Positions 8,887-17,803 of a stretch of DNA of 64,000 nt are shown piece after piece. The stretch is from Oceanospirillum sp047518265 (GTDB lineage Bacteria; Pseudomonadota; Gammaproteobacteria; Pseudomonadales; Halomonadaceae). The stretch lies in assembly GCA_047518265.1 (NCBI GenBank), contig JAKZRG010000022.1, positions 12,917 through 76,916 of the forward strand. The letters are read 5' to 3'. The position numbers and the translations under genes are program-made. The notes under the pieces are model-generated. The model did not search any database. It was not told the origin of the DNA and was given only the letters and a program-made list of their open reading frames with translations. The stretch's first letter is position 1, and each line of letters begins with the position of its first letter.

Positions 8887-10269
8887 ATGAATTCCACGCC
8901 AGACCAAATACTCTCTGAGCCTCAGGCACCCTTGACCAGCTTACGGACAGAAATAAAAAAATTGCTGGTGATTGCTCTCCCCATAATGGGAGCTCAGCTG
9001 GCTCAATCCGGCATGAGTGTCGCTGATACCTTGATGATTGGTCAATTAGGCGCGGATGCCTTAGCGGCGGTGGCACTGGGGGCAAGTATTTGGGTACCCC
9101 TGTTTCTTTTACTGGCGGGCGTAATGCTAGGGCTTACCCCCTTTATTGCTCAGTGGGGTGGCGCTAAAGAGACTCATAGGATTGGCCCTTTTGCCTTTCA
9201 AGGGTTCTGGTTAGGCTTAACCTTAGCACTATTTAGCATTTTCCTAATATCCGGTCATCACTATGTGTTAGAGATAATGCAGGTACCAACCCACCTTTAT
9301 CCTATGGTATCCGATTATCTACTGGGCATTATGATCGGCTTTCCTGCTATCGGTTTATATCAAACCATGCGCAGTTATACCGAGGGACTGGGTTTTACAA
9401 AACCAGTTCTGCTTATTAGTGTTATTAGCCTGCTGATCAACATCCTAGCTAACTGGTTGCTAATTTTTGGCTTTGGCCCTATCCCTGAATTAGGTTTACT
9501 GGGTTGCGGTTTGGCCACAGCCATTGCTATGTGGCTCAGTGTTTTTCTTATGTGGTTGAATATCCGTAATCGCCCGCAATACCGTAGCAGCAACCTATTA
9601 CAACATTTTGCCCTACCAGATATACAAGCGATTAAAGAGATCGCCCGGGTCGGCGTACCTATCGGTGTTGCCATCTTTTTTGAAGTAGGGTTATTTACCA
9701 CTATTGCCCTGTTTATTGCTCATCTGGGCTCTACACCGGTTGCGGCTCATCAAATTGCTCTGAACGTAACCTCCGTCACCTTTATGATCCCCTTAAGCTT
9801 AGCCATGGCCCTAACCGTTCGTGTTGGTCAAGGTATTGGCGAATACGGTGAACGTTATGCTCATAGAATCAGTCGAGTGGGTATTGTTTGTACTGTTATC
9901 GCTTCTTTTTTCACCGCCAGCATTATGTTTTTTCTGCCAGAACCTATCGCTCGCCTCTACAGTCAAGACAGCGACGTTATTGCTTTAGCAGTCGTCCTAC
10001 TACACCTTGCGGCGATATTCCAACTGTCGGATGCACTACAGGTCAGCGCTTGTGGTGCACTAAGAGGCTATAAAGATACTAAAATTATTATGCCGATCAC
10101 CTTATTTTCCTATTGGGGGATTGGGATTGGTCTAGGTTATATTTTAGGCCTAACGGATTGGATTGTACCTGCTATGGGAGTTTCGGCTTTCTGGTACGGC
10201 TTGATTGCAGGATTAAGCTGTGCAGCCATCCTTTTGTGCTGGCGACTGGTTCTAATCTGGCGGAGATAA
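8887..10269 (+). CDS. MATE family multidrug/sodium antiporter (NorM-like)
   Basis: A 460-residue inner-membrane protein with about 12 hydrophobic segments in two homologous halves. MATE signatures are visible: LPIMGAQLAQSGMSVADTLMIGQLG near the N terminus, PAIGLYQTMRSYTEGLG, then VGVPIGVAIFFEVGLFT in the second half and CGALRGYKDTKI near the end. These carriers export cationic drugs using a Na+ or H+ gradient. It is followed 24 bp later by a lipoprotein gene on the same strand. Confidence 0.93.
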   Translation: MNSTPDQILSEPQAPLTSLRTEIKKLLVIALPIMGAQLAQSGMSVADTLMIGQLGADALAAVALGASIWVPLFLLLAGVMLGLTPFIAQWGGAKETHRIGPFAFQGFWLGLTLALFSIFLISGHHYVLEIMQVPTHLYPMVSDYLLGIMIGFPAIGLYQTMRSYTEGLGFTKPVLLISVISLLINILANWLLIFGFGPIPELGLLGCGLATAIAMWLSVFLMWLNIRNRPQYRSSNLLQHFALPDIQAIKEIARVGVPIGVAIFFEVGLFTTIALFIAHLGSTPVAAHQIALNVTSVTFMIPLSLAMALTVRVGQGIGEYGERYAHRISRVGIVCTVIASFFTASIMFFLPEPIARLYSQDSDVIALAVVLLHLAAIFQLSDALQVSACGALRGYKDTKIIMPITLFSYWGIGIGLGYILGLTDWIVPAMGVSAFWYGLIAGLSCAAILLCWRLVLIWRR

Positions 10270-10292
10270 GTTTTTATCGAGGGAAGTTTCCA

Positions 10293-11333
10293 ATGCTGAA
10301 GCTATTAATGCTTATAGCCCTTAGCCTGATCGCTGCTTGCAGTGAAGACAACAGCCTTCAAGGGCTATTTGAGGATTATCAAGCCAGATTGGCCAACACT
10401 CTAGATATCGATCTCCCTATCTCAGAAAAAAGCCAAAGCATTCGCTACCCAGATAAACGTCAGCGCTTACAAGAAATCTCACCCTACACTGAAGGCATGG
10501 TCGAGGTTTGGGATTTTAAGCGCTGCGGTTTGCTTCAGTTGATTAACAAAAGAAACAGTAATTTGGGTAAGGTAATGACGCCATCCCAGCGCTTTATCTA
10601 TGAAAACGCCTTTTGGCAGAAGCTCAAGCCCTGCTATCAAGACCGAGAAAAATGGCTAGCAGAAGATCCTCTGTTCGTTCAGCGCCTGACTGACCTTTAT
10701 CAACATAAACAAAACATCATGCCGCAAGTATTCCAACAGATGTTATTTGCTGGCCCAGAGCTTGAACGACAATTTAGCGCCACACAACAGGCACTGACAC
10801 CGGGACAACAACTGGAATTCAACACGTTAACACTGGCACTGGATCAACTGATCGCCATCAGCAAAGACCCACTTAACATAGCAATCACAGGCCAAGAGTT
10901 AGAACAACATCTACACAAATTGTATCAACAGCCTTTGCTGCTAGCTTTACTGAAATCTGTACAGATAAGTACTCTCAAGCTAAACCAAACGGCACAACTC
11001 TTAGAAAATAAACGAGCTAAGCGACCACTCTGCTTAAAGAAAAGCGCCACACCCAAGGCTAAAATCCTGTTCAATCTACTGCAGAAATATTATCTACAAG
11101 GTATCCAACCAGAGCTTGCCCGACATAACCGTATGGCCAATGCACTACTCCCAAAAATACATCAGCTTTTTCTGCTCGTGGACACTGACAGTGAATTAGG
11201 TCGTTTCAACTCTCTCTGGTTAGATCCCGAGAGCCCTAAAGGCTTATGGAAAAACTACCAAAGAGCCAATCAAAGACACACCCATATTTGGAACCGTATA
11301 CTGCGAGAATGCAGCTTATTTCCTAAAACATAA
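10293..11333 (+). CDS. DUF3080 family lipoprotein
   Basis: The ATG at 10293 follows GAGGGAAG and begins MLKLLMLIALSLIAACSEDN, a lipoprotein signal with lipobox LIAAC. The mature protein of about 330 residues is helical and Gln/Leu-rich with four cysteines, consistent with the DUF3080 proteins of marine gammaproteobacteria. Function is unknown. A longer frame from 10113 overlaps the MATE gene and is not needed. It may be transcribed with that gene (24 bp gap). Confidence 0.8.
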   Translation: MLKLLMLIALSLIAACSEDNSLQGLFEDYQARLANTLDIDLPISEKSQSIRYPDKRQRLQEISPYTEGMVEVWDFKRCGLLQLINKRNSNLGKVMTPSQRFIYENAFWQKLKPCYQDREKWLAEDPLFVQRLTDLYQHKQNIMPQVFQQMLFAGPELERQFSATQQALTPGQQLEFNTLTLALDQLIAISKDPLNIAITGQELEQHLHKLYQQPLLLALLKSVQISTLKLNQTAQLLENKRAKRPLCLKKSATPKAKILFNLLQKYYLQGIQPELARHNRMANALLPKIHQLFLLVDTDSELGRFNSLWLDPESPKGLWKNYQRANQRHTHIWNRILRECSLFPKT

Positions 11334-11684
11334 TGTTAAATACCAAGCCTTATATTTCCCTCAATTCACATTTCGGCACCTCCCTAAGCCCCTGACAAAT
11401 AACGCTCTTTATAACTTCCACTTTGCAGACAAGAGGTTATGAACTATTTTTAATATATTGATGTCTGATTTTAAGTACCCAAACACTGGTTTTAGGTATG
11501 TATCAGCACTTCACAACACTATAGGCAAGAACATACAGTCAATTTTATAAGCCACTAACAGGTGACCTTAATTCCATTAGCATTAAATAAAGGCGTGCGC
11601 TGACACCGCTAAACTCATTATCTGAACTCATCCCCTGAACTTAATCCCCGGATTCCCAAAAAAGACAGGAGAAGGAGGGCTAAT
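11334..11684 (+). other. Intergenic region, 351 bp
   Basis: No gene is seen. It holds a diverged copy (11481-11503) of the short dispersed repeat found near 47901, 48391 and 61183, and ends in a strong ribosome-binding site (GGAGAAGGAGGG) for the next gene. No clear terminator follows the DUF3080 gene. Confidence 0.5.
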
Positions 11685-12407
11685 ATGAACACCTCACCAG
11701 CAACATCTGGCCAAGCCAGTAATGTTATTGACCTGTTCAGTCGTCGTCCACATCAGGACCCAGAGGCCAAAGACTTTGTTCGCATGGTACCTGAGCTTGA
11801 CGGACTCGCGATGGTTTACAGCCACCCCAGTGATAGAAGCAGCCTATTCGCCCTACGCCTGATTGGCTGGGGTTTGCAAAAAGATGGCCATGTCACAGGC
11901 ATCGTTCCTTGGTTACACACCGTTATTGCCGCCGACAGTGCAGCAGATCCCAAAGGAGGACAATGGCAGGGTTATTATGATTACGAAACAGAAACGGTTT
12001 TTAGCGAACCTCCACTGCATAAGGTGGCCGAATTAGAAGGTGCTTTAGATGCTTATGAATTCTCCGTCAGCGCAACGCGTTATGTTATGCAGGCGGTTCC
12101 TGATATTACAGGCACTCATCTTGTCACTTTGAAGGAAGATTTACACAGTTTTCAACTAGCCGAAGTTTTTAATTGGAGTCTGTTTAACGACGGTACCATT
12201 GAAGCCATGCTGGTCGATGAAGATAAAGTCACAAACACTCCGGTACTGCCTGGAGACCCATCCCTTTATCCCGCCAGCGATGTAAAAGGCACCAGCTATT
12301 ATTTTCAGTACCAGATCGCCAATCAAATCAAGCGCAGAGAGCCGGAAGCCATGCAAGCACTGCTCAGAATGATGCATGCTGCGGGAATTTCACCACCCTC
12401 TGCTTAA
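11685..12407 (+). CDS. Conserved protein of unknown function
   Basis: A soluble protein of 240 residues with no signal peptide or membrane segment and a Gly/Trp/acidic-rich body (LRLIGWGLQKDGHVTGIVPWLH, GGQWQGYYDYET, YFQYQIANQIKRREPEAM). I do not recognise a catalytic motif. The excellent ribosome-binding site suggests high expression. It is flanked by unrelated genes, so the context gives no clue. Confidence 0.75.
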   Translation: MNTSPATSGQASNVIDLFSRRPHQDPEAKDFVRMVPELDGLAMVYSHPSDRSSLFALRLIGWGLQKDGHVTGIVPWLHTVIAADSAADPKGGQWQGYYDYETETVFSEPPLHKVAELEGALDAYEFSVSATRYVMQAVPDITGTHLVTLKEDLHSFQLAEVFNWSLFNDGTIEAMLVDEDKVTNTPVLPGDPSLYPASDVKGTSYYFQYQIANQIKRREPEAMQALLRMMHAAGISPPSA

Positions 12408-12464
12408 TCAAGCGTCAGTAAAAATCAATAAAGGCTCAGTAAAGCTCAATAATGGAAACTGACT

Positions 12465-12707
12465 TTAATCGGTATTTTTCTCAATAAAATAGAAATAGAT
12501 ATCCCCTTGTTGCTCTTGGGCAATTAGGGGAAAACCCAAAAACTGGCAAAACTTAGGAATATCCCGTGTCGTAGAAGGATCTGTGGCTGTCACTTTAAGG
12601 ATATCGCCTTTGGACAGTTCACGTACCTTGCCATGTAACATCATTACCGGCTCAGGACATAATAAGCCAGAGGTATCCAGTTCATGAGTAAATGCAGTAT
12701 CAGACAT
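12465..12707 (-). CDS. tusA: Sulfurtransferase TusA
   Basis: An 80-residue protein of the TusA fold: ELDTSGLLCPEPVMMLHGKV carries the catalytic Cys of the CPxP motif, and the rest (ILKVTATDPSTTRDIPKFCQFLGF) follows the family. TusA accepts persulfide from IscS and passes it on for tRNA 2-thiouridine synthesis and molybdenum cofactor maturation. It is a single gene with its own short upstream region. Confidence 0.92.
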   Translation of the reverse strand: MSDTAFTHELDTSGLLCPEPVMMLHGKVRELSKGDILKVTATDPSTTRDIPKFCQFLGFPLIAQEQQGDIYFYFIEKNTD

Positions 12708-12867
12708 CAGCCAGTTCCTGATCAGTTAAAGTTTTGGGTAGTATAAATAAGGTTCGCAAGTCTAACAGACTGACTCAATACAAGAAATTTTCTTCAAGAG
12801 CTTGCGAAAAGCAAATACATTACACACTATAAACAATACCCCTATATAGAATAATAAGGAGCACCAT

Positions 12868-13152
12868 ATGATTAAAGTGATGATTGAAAGGGTTATTATT
12901 CCCGGTTTGGAAGAAGAGTATGAAGAATTTTCCCGCAGTATTTTAAAGCAAGCCATGCATGCCCATGGTTTTATCTCTGGAGAATCCCTAAAAGATGCCG
13001 CCCATCCTAACCATAGATTTATTTTTACCCTATGGCGTAATCAAAGTGCCTGGGATCGCTGGCACAAATCTGACGAACGCTTAGCAGTCTCTGGCACTAT
13101 CGCTGCAATGTTGGCTCACGAAGAAAAAGTCACCGTTTTAGAACACCTATAA
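12868..13152 (+). CDS. Antibiotic biosynthesis monooxygenase (ABM) domain protein
   Basis: A 94-residue single-domain protein with the dimeric ferredoxin-like ABM fold. MIKVMIERVIIPGLEEEYEEF is the first strand and helix, HGFISGESLKDA the second, and FTLWRNQSAWDRWHKSDERLA the third. Such proteins range from heme-degrading enzymes to quinol monooxygenases; nothing here fixes the substrate. AAGGAGC precedes the ATG. Confidence 0.8.
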   Translation: MIKVMIERVIIPGLEEEYEEFSRSILKQAMHAHGFISGESLKDAAHPNHRFIFTLWRNQSAWDRWHKSDERLAVSGTIAAMLAHEEKVTVLEHL

Positions 13153-13340
13153 CAATCTATTTCCAGTTCCCCTGTTTTTAAACTGCCAGTGCCCCTTACA
13201 CTGGCAGCCATCCTACATAGTATATTTCTGTAACAATATAATTAAATTCTTGTTAAGATTTACCTGATATTACATAGCTAAACAAAAGCTTTTTCATATT
13301 TTAGAATGACTTTCAGGCTATCCACTCGGCATATTCTGGC

Positions 13341-13389
13341 CAGTTTTCACTAATAATATTGTAGAAAACTTTTGTTCTAGCGCTTATTT
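13341..13389 (+). repeat. Dispersed intergenic repeat with GTAGAAAA...TTCTAG core, copy 1
   Basis: About 49 bp closely similar to 35882-35930. Both run from CAGTTT(T)CACTA through GTAGAAAA and TTTTGTTCTAG. Shorter reverse-strand copies of the core lie at 34843-34863 and 51942-51963. All four are intergenic. Confidence 0.6.
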
Positions 13390-13390
13390 A

Positions 13391-13481
13391 TACCAATCCC
13401 GATAACTCTTTATAGAAAAAACAGGGGAAACCGAGATCAATCTAGGGAGTTGCTATCACTGATAACTTATCGGGAATGGTA
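13391..13481. repeat. MITE-like element with 15 bp terminal inverted repeats, copy 1
   Basis: Ends TACCAATCCCGATAA and TTATCGGGAATGGTA are inverted repeats with one mismatch and enclose about 60 bp with no coding capacity. A second element of similar size and ends is at 26813-26914. It directly abuts the repeat at 13341-13389 and sits just upstream of the CZB chemoreceptor gene, possibly carrying promoter sequence. Confidence 0.65.
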
Positions 13482-13540
13482 TTACATTTTATTACACTCT
13501 GAACTTGTGTAACGACCCTGAAGGTCGCTGGAGCAACACT

Positions 13541-14641
13541 ATGTGGAATCGTGGCAAGCAAAAGATTCAAACTCTGGAGCAGCAGTTAGCAGACTTACAA
13601 AAAGAACAACAACGACTAAGTGCTGAAAATACAGCCCTACAAACAGAATTAAGCCAACTGAAAAACTCGTCCAGTAATAAAGATGAGCTGCACCAGCTAA
13701 ACACAAAGTTTCATCGGCTATGGGGCACAGGTCATGCGTCATTAAATGAGGTACGGGAAAAAGTCGCAGCTTCAGCACAACAACTAGCAGACCAAAGCCT
13801 AGCCCTCAGAGATTCCAACGACTTGTTTGATCGCTGTCTAAGTCTCTTGCAGGCGATTAATATTCAAGCACAAGAAATTAGCGAACAATCCAGCAGCACT
13901 CATAAAGAGGTGGCTGTATTAGACGATGCATCCGGTCGTATTTCTGAGTTTGTGAATATCATCCATACCATTTCTGAACAAACTAACTTACTAGCCTTGA
14001 ATGCCGCCATTGAAGCGGCTCGTGCAGGTGAGCACGGCAGAGGTTTTGCCGTTGTAGCCGATGAAGTGCGTAGCTTGGCCCAAAGAGCCAGCAATGCTAC
14101 TGCAGAAATCACCAGCCTAGTAGATGTTATTGAACAACAAACCAGTAAGACGGCTTCCAGTGCCAAATTGATGGATGAAGAATCCCATGAGATCAGCACC
14201 TCTGTCGCTCAGGCAGAAGAACTGATCAATGAAGTGGTCACTCTATCTCGCAATATGAAAAACACCATTGATAGCTCAACCACTTCTAGTTTTATTGAAA
14301 CCGTAAAGCTGGATCATATCGTCTACAAAAATGAAGTTTACCAAGCCTATCTTGGTCTGAATAAAAAATCAGCCGGTGACTTTACTGATCATAGCCAGTG
14401 TCGTTTAGGCCGCTGGTATTACGAGGGTGATGGTCGTAAACGCTACTCCAGTCTGAGAAATTTCTCTCAACTGGAAACGCCTCATGCTGCGGTTCATAGA
14501 GCGGGGCAAGCGGCTGTAGAAACCGCGCAAGCCGGTGACTGTGAAGGCGCACTAGTACACCTGAAAGAGATGGAAGAACAGAGCGAAATTGTTGTGGATG
14601 TGCTGAATGCTATTGCCGACGAAGATAAAGCCCGTCAGTAG
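13541..14641 (+). CDS. Soluble methyl-accepting chemotaxis protein with C-terminal CZB domain
   Basis: There are no membrane segments. The N-terminal 60 residues are a coiled coil (TLEQQLADLQKEQQRLSAEN). A short MCP signalling hairpin follows, with tip EQTNLLALNAAIEAARAGEHGRGFAVVADEVRSLAQ, then a chemoreceptor zinc-binding domain (LDHIVYKNEVY, CRLGRWYYEGDG, LETPHAAVH) holding the His3Cys zinc ligands. CZB receptors sense zinc, hypochlorous acid or redox state in the cytoplasm. The ATG at 13541 has CTGGAG upstream; a TTG frame from 13505 is less likely. It is a compact, diguanylate-cyclase-independent type. Confidence 0.9.
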   Translation: MWNRGKQKIQTLEQQLADLQKEQQRLSAENTALQTELSQLKNSSSNKDELHQLNTKFHRLWGTGHASLNEVREKVAASAQQLADQSLALRDSNDLFDRCLSLLQAINIQAQEISEQSSSTHKEVAVLDDASGRISEFVNIIHTISEQTNLLALNAAIEAARAGEHGRGFAVVADEVRSLAQRASNATAEITSLVDVIEQQTSKTASSAKLMDEESHEISTSVAQAEELINEVVTLSRNMKNTIDSSTTSSFIETVKLDHIVYKNEVYQAYLGLNKKSAGDFTDHSQCRLGRWYYEGDGRKRYSSLRNFSQLETPHAAVHRAGQAAVETAQAGDCEGALVHLKEMEEQSEIVVDVLNAIADEDKARQ

Positions 14642-14687
14642 ATTCGATTTACCTTCTCAAGATAACTAAATCCTTAATCACTCATGA

Positions 14688-14711
14688 CCCAGTGACTAAA
14701 AAGTCACTGGG
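14688..14711 (+). terminator. Stem-loop after CZB chemoreceptor gene
   Basis: CCCAGTGACT and AGTCACTGGG form a 10 bp perfect stem with a short A-rich loop, 47 bp past the stop codon. The tail AATAATTTAAAA is a weak T tract, so termination may be partial. Confidence 0.6.
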
Positions 14712-14792
14712 AATAATTTAAAACGGTTAATACAATCCATTAGTAGATAGGCTATTAGCAAGAGGCTATTTAGAGAGAAGCTATTTATGCGG

Positions 14793-15113
14793 TTATTTAA
14801 ACCGAACGGCGGTTCCGCTGACACTCACCATCATCATAGCCCCTTTAGCACCGACGACTTCATAATCAATATCAATACCGACAATCGCATCAGCTCCTAA
14901 AGCCGCCGCTTGATTTTCCATCTCATCAAAGGCAATACGACGGGCTTTGCCCATCTCATTTTCATAGGCTCCAGAGCGCCCACCGACAATATCTCTCACC
15001 GCACCAAAAATATCTTTAAAGATATTGGCCCCTAAGATTGCCTCACCCACGACAACATCCAGATATTGATCCACCTGCTTGCCATCCACTGAAGGCGTTG
15101 TTGTTTTCAGCAT
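14793..15113 (-). CDS. YbjQ/UPF0145 family protein
   Basis: A 106-residue protein of the YbjQ (DUF74) family: TTTPSVDGKQVDQYLDVVVGEAILGANIFKDIF, DIVGGRSGAYE, ALGADAIVGIDIDYEVVG. The family forms pentameric rings; it is often labelled heavy-metal-binding, without firm proof. Divergent from the condensin operon, whose promoter region it shares. Confidence 0.88.
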   Translation of the reverse strand: MLKTTTPSVDGKQVDQYLDVVVGEAILGANIFKDIFGAVRDIVGGRSGAYENEMGKARRIAFDEMENQAAALGADAIVGIDIDYEVVGAKGAMMMVSVSGTAVRFK

Positions 15114-15156
15114 TTTGTCTGTCCTTATTTAAATGTATGTCTAAGTATTTTTTAAG

Positions 15157-15192
15157 CTGTCTATGCGAACAGTATTTTCCCTGAAATATAAT
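15157..15192. promoter_or_regulatory. Candidate LexA-type box overlapping a sigma-70 promoter
   Basis: CTGT-N8-ACAG (15157-15172) matches the outer bases of the gammaproteobacterial LexA box. A perfect TATAAT lies at 15187-15192, so the box covers the -35 area. It lies between the YbjQ gene and the condensin operon, 174 bp before the latter. Such an 8-base match is expected about once by chance in 64 kb, so location is the main support. Confidence 0.35.
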
Positions 15193-15345
15193 ACGTTTGT
15201 GGCATAATAGTCCCCTTTGATCAGGGCAGAAAACATCCTGTCCACTATAGGCTATAGCTTCTGAACCCAGAGGCTTTTATTTTGTTCCAGAGATCTCTGA
15301 ATATTCTGCTATGACGTCTAATTTACCTGCCTCAGGGATAACCTT

Positions 15346-16740
15346 ATGACACCCTGGACGAATCTACTGATTACCACGGTTCGCTTGTTGGATCTTCACG
15401 ACAGCAATCACGAACCTCGTTCATCCCATATTCGAGTAGCGCAAACAGCCCGACCCGGTCTGAAAGATGGCTACTGGCTGGATATGGCCTGCTTGCTATT
15501 GGACTATCTGCTAGAAGAAGACTTCCTCACCAATGGCAGTTTTATCAGTCATAGCCGTTGTTTAGGGTATGTCCGTGAATACTACCCTGCTTGTAGTAGT
15601 GATGACCTTCAGTTTGTGATTAATACCCTGAGTACGCCCAGTGAGCTGTATTACATCAACCGGTTACCCGGTAGAACACAAGACGATCATCAGGCCCCTA
15701 TCGCCAGTACCAAACGTACTTCGCTGATAGAGAAACAAGCGCAAACCGGTCATATGCGTTTAACGGCGTCAGGTCGACAGGCCGTTAATCTGGCCGGACA
15801 GGTTGAAGATCTACTCTATAGCGAATACGATGCAGCCAAAGCGCTTACCGCCATTACCCGTGGTGACTATGGTCGGGTACCGGATATCTGTAACACTATT
15901 TTGTTGGCTATTCGGGGTTTGACTCAAGAGATACGTGAGATCAGGGAAAACCCGACTCGTGAGAGTAAACTCGTGGCCTTTCAGGAGCATCAGCGTCATT
16001 ACCACAATGCCTTGAACAGTATTCAGCGTACTATTTTGGATTGCCGTGCCCAGTTGATGTTACCAGAGCAGCAAAGGCGTTTTGAACAATGGCAAGAGCA
16101 AAACCATCAAGAGTGGGATTTGCTAATGCTGACCCAGAGCTTGAATAGGGTAATGAATGCCATAGAAAACCTTAGCCGTCGTCTTACTGAACTCCTGACC
16201 GATATTGCCGATGGCCGTATTCGCAGCATGGGCGTGATCGATTTCAGTCAACTGGCCCAGGATATTGCCCTTAAACCACCGGTGCAGGCACTCACAGATG
16301 CCGTAGCACAACGTTGCATGCCCTTTTCGATCCAGACCATGTTCCCGTCACCCAATGATTTCACCAGTAATCTGCTGGATCAGCGCAGTGAACGCAGTGA
16401 AGAGTCTCTGGTCTTTGATAGCTTTGATAACGACGAATACCACGACACGGCTCTGCATACCTTCTTGCAGCACAGATCGGACATTATTTGTCAGCACCTT
16501 GCCGAGAAGCCTCTCACTCTATCGGAAGCCTTAGAACAAGGCTGGCATGAAATTAATGGCGAAGATTTTCTTCCTCAATTGTTAAATATGTATGTGGACC
16601 CAGAACAGCTACAGGACAATCTAACGGTTGCAATCGATCCGGCTCAAACACTGGAAATCACCTTACCCGATGGCCGCAAGCTAAAAGGCGACAACCCTAT
16701 TTTGATCTTACGACAACCTCTCGCCCAGGATTATCAGTAG
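15346..16740 (+). CDS. Condensin kleisin subunit (MukF/MksF/JetA-like)
   Basis: A soluble 464-residue protein. The N-terminal 150 residues look like the winged-helix part of a bacterial kleisin. RLTASGRQAVNLAGQVEDLLYSEYDAAKALTAI, then DYGRVPDICNTILLAIRGLTQEIREI, match the helical middle region of MksF-type proteins. The C-terminal 80 residues would be the second winged helix that clamps the SMC head. It is first of three genes in the order kleisin, winged-helix partner, SMC, the same order as mukF-mukE-mukB. No sequence search was possible; assignment rests on order, size and local pattern. Confidence 0.75.
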   Translation: MTPWTNLLITTVRLLDLHDSNHEPRSSHIRVAQTARPGLKDGYWLDMACLLLDYLLEEDFLTNGSFISHSRCLGYVREYYPACSSDDLQFVINTLSTPSELYYINRLPGRTQDDHQAPIASTKRTSLIEKQAQTGHMRLTASGRQAVNLAGQVEDLLYSEYDAAKALTAITRGDYGRVPDICNTILLAIRGLTQEIREIRENPTRESKLVAFQEHQRHYHNALNSIQRTILDCRAQLMLPEQQRRFEQWQEQNHQEWDLLMLTQSLNRVMNAIENLSRRLTELLTDIADGRIRSMGVIDFSQLAQDIALKPPVQALTDAVAQRCMPFSIQTMFPSPNDFTSNLLDQRSERSEESLVFDSFDNDEYHDTALHTFLQHRSDIICQHLAEKPLTLSEALEQGWHEINGEDFLPQLLNMYVDPEQLQDNLTVAIDPAQTLEITLPDGRKLKGDNPILILRQPLAQDYQ

Positions 16741-16741
16741 A

Positions 16742-17803
16742 ATGAATATGAGTGAAATGGGCGAAGTGTACGCCTACCTATTACGTTACCGTATGGCAGA
16801 AAGTCGCCCCAATAATCGTAACCGTCGTGCGACCCGTGCCGGTTTAATCTCCGAGCGTGATGTCTGTGCTACGTTGGCCCAAGCCAGTGAAGAAGAGATC
16901 AGCCAATTACGTCAGTTTTTGAACGGTCAGGGTCTACAGTTGGTCTTTGTTGAAGCCGCCGATTATCCCGGAATTTCGGCCGGTGGCCGAATGTATCTGC
17001 TTCAGCGTTTACCGGAATCTGATCTGCCTGCTCTGTTCAGTCAGCAACCTGTCTATACCAGTATGCGCCTACGTCAGGAGAGCCAAGAAGAGATTGCTCT
17101 TTGGTTCCTGCACCTCTGGTTACTACTGATGGGATTGCTCTATACCCGTAATAACCGCTCCTTAACGGATGTCAGTCAATATCAAGAAGCCGTTGTTACA
17201 CTGCAAGAACTGGTCACGGCCATGCGCCAACATATCGAACAATTGCGTCAAAACGGTGCCTTGGGATCAAAAGCCTCCCCCGCTATTCGAGCGTTAATTG
17301 ACGAAAAAGGCGAAGACATTCCCCGCCGTGTACGTGTTTTTGTGGAGTTAATGGAACAAGCCGGTCACCTGCAACGTTGCAATGACAAAACCGACCCTGA
17401 TGCAGATAACAATCCTCAACCCATCAATACTCTGCAAGCCAGTTATCAACAAACTTTGTTGGGCGCACTGGAAGCAGAGCAAATAGGTCTGCACCACCTG
17501 CATCATCTGTTAAATGATTTGAATCAGCCAGAAACAGAGCAAGCTATCGATAACCCGGTTGATACAGAGTCGGCTTTAGACGAAAACGACGTAGCAAATT
17601 CTTCCCAGCAAACAGATATAGCGGAAGAAACAACGTCCACAGGAAAAACAGAGGAAATAATAGAACAGATTGAAGACCCTCAGGTTAACTTTGAGAATGA
17701 TCTATTTTCTGCGCCTACTGAATCCAGCAGTGTCGAAACAAAAACTGAAACCAAACCCAAAATAGAGCAAACCACCAAAAGCGATCAACAGGAGAGCCAC
17801 TAA
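16742..17803 (+). CDS. Condensin winged-helix (KITE) subunit, MukE/MksE/JetB-like
   Basis: It begins one base after the kleisin stop codon. The first 230 residues are helical with winged-helix character (GLISERDVCATLAQASEEEISQLRQFL; EEIALWFLHLWLLLMGLLYTRNNRSLTDVSQYQEAVVTLQELV), as in MksE. The last 110 residues are a low-complexity Glu/Gln/Thr/Asp-rich tail, unusual for the family and possibly a flexible tether. KITE proteins bind the kleisin centre and regulate SMC ring opening. Its stop codon abuts the SMC start codon, so translation is coupled. Confidence 0.72.
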   Translation: MNMSEMGEVYAYLLRYRMAESRPNNRNRRATRAGLISERDVCATLAQASEEEISQLRQFLNGQGLQLVFVEAADYPGISAGGRMYLLQRLPESDLPALFSQQPVYTSMRLRQESQEEIALWFLHLWLLLMGLLYTRNNRSLTDVSQYQEAVVTLQELVTAMRQHIEQLRQNGALGSKASPAIRALIDEKGEDIPRRVRVFVELMEQAGHLQRCNDKTDPDADNNPQPINTLQASYQQTLLGALEAEQIGLHHLHHLLNDLNQPETEQAIDNPVDTESALDENDVANSSQQTDIAEETTSTGKTEEIIEQIEDPQVNFENDLFSAPTESSSVETKTETKPKIEQTTKSDQQESH

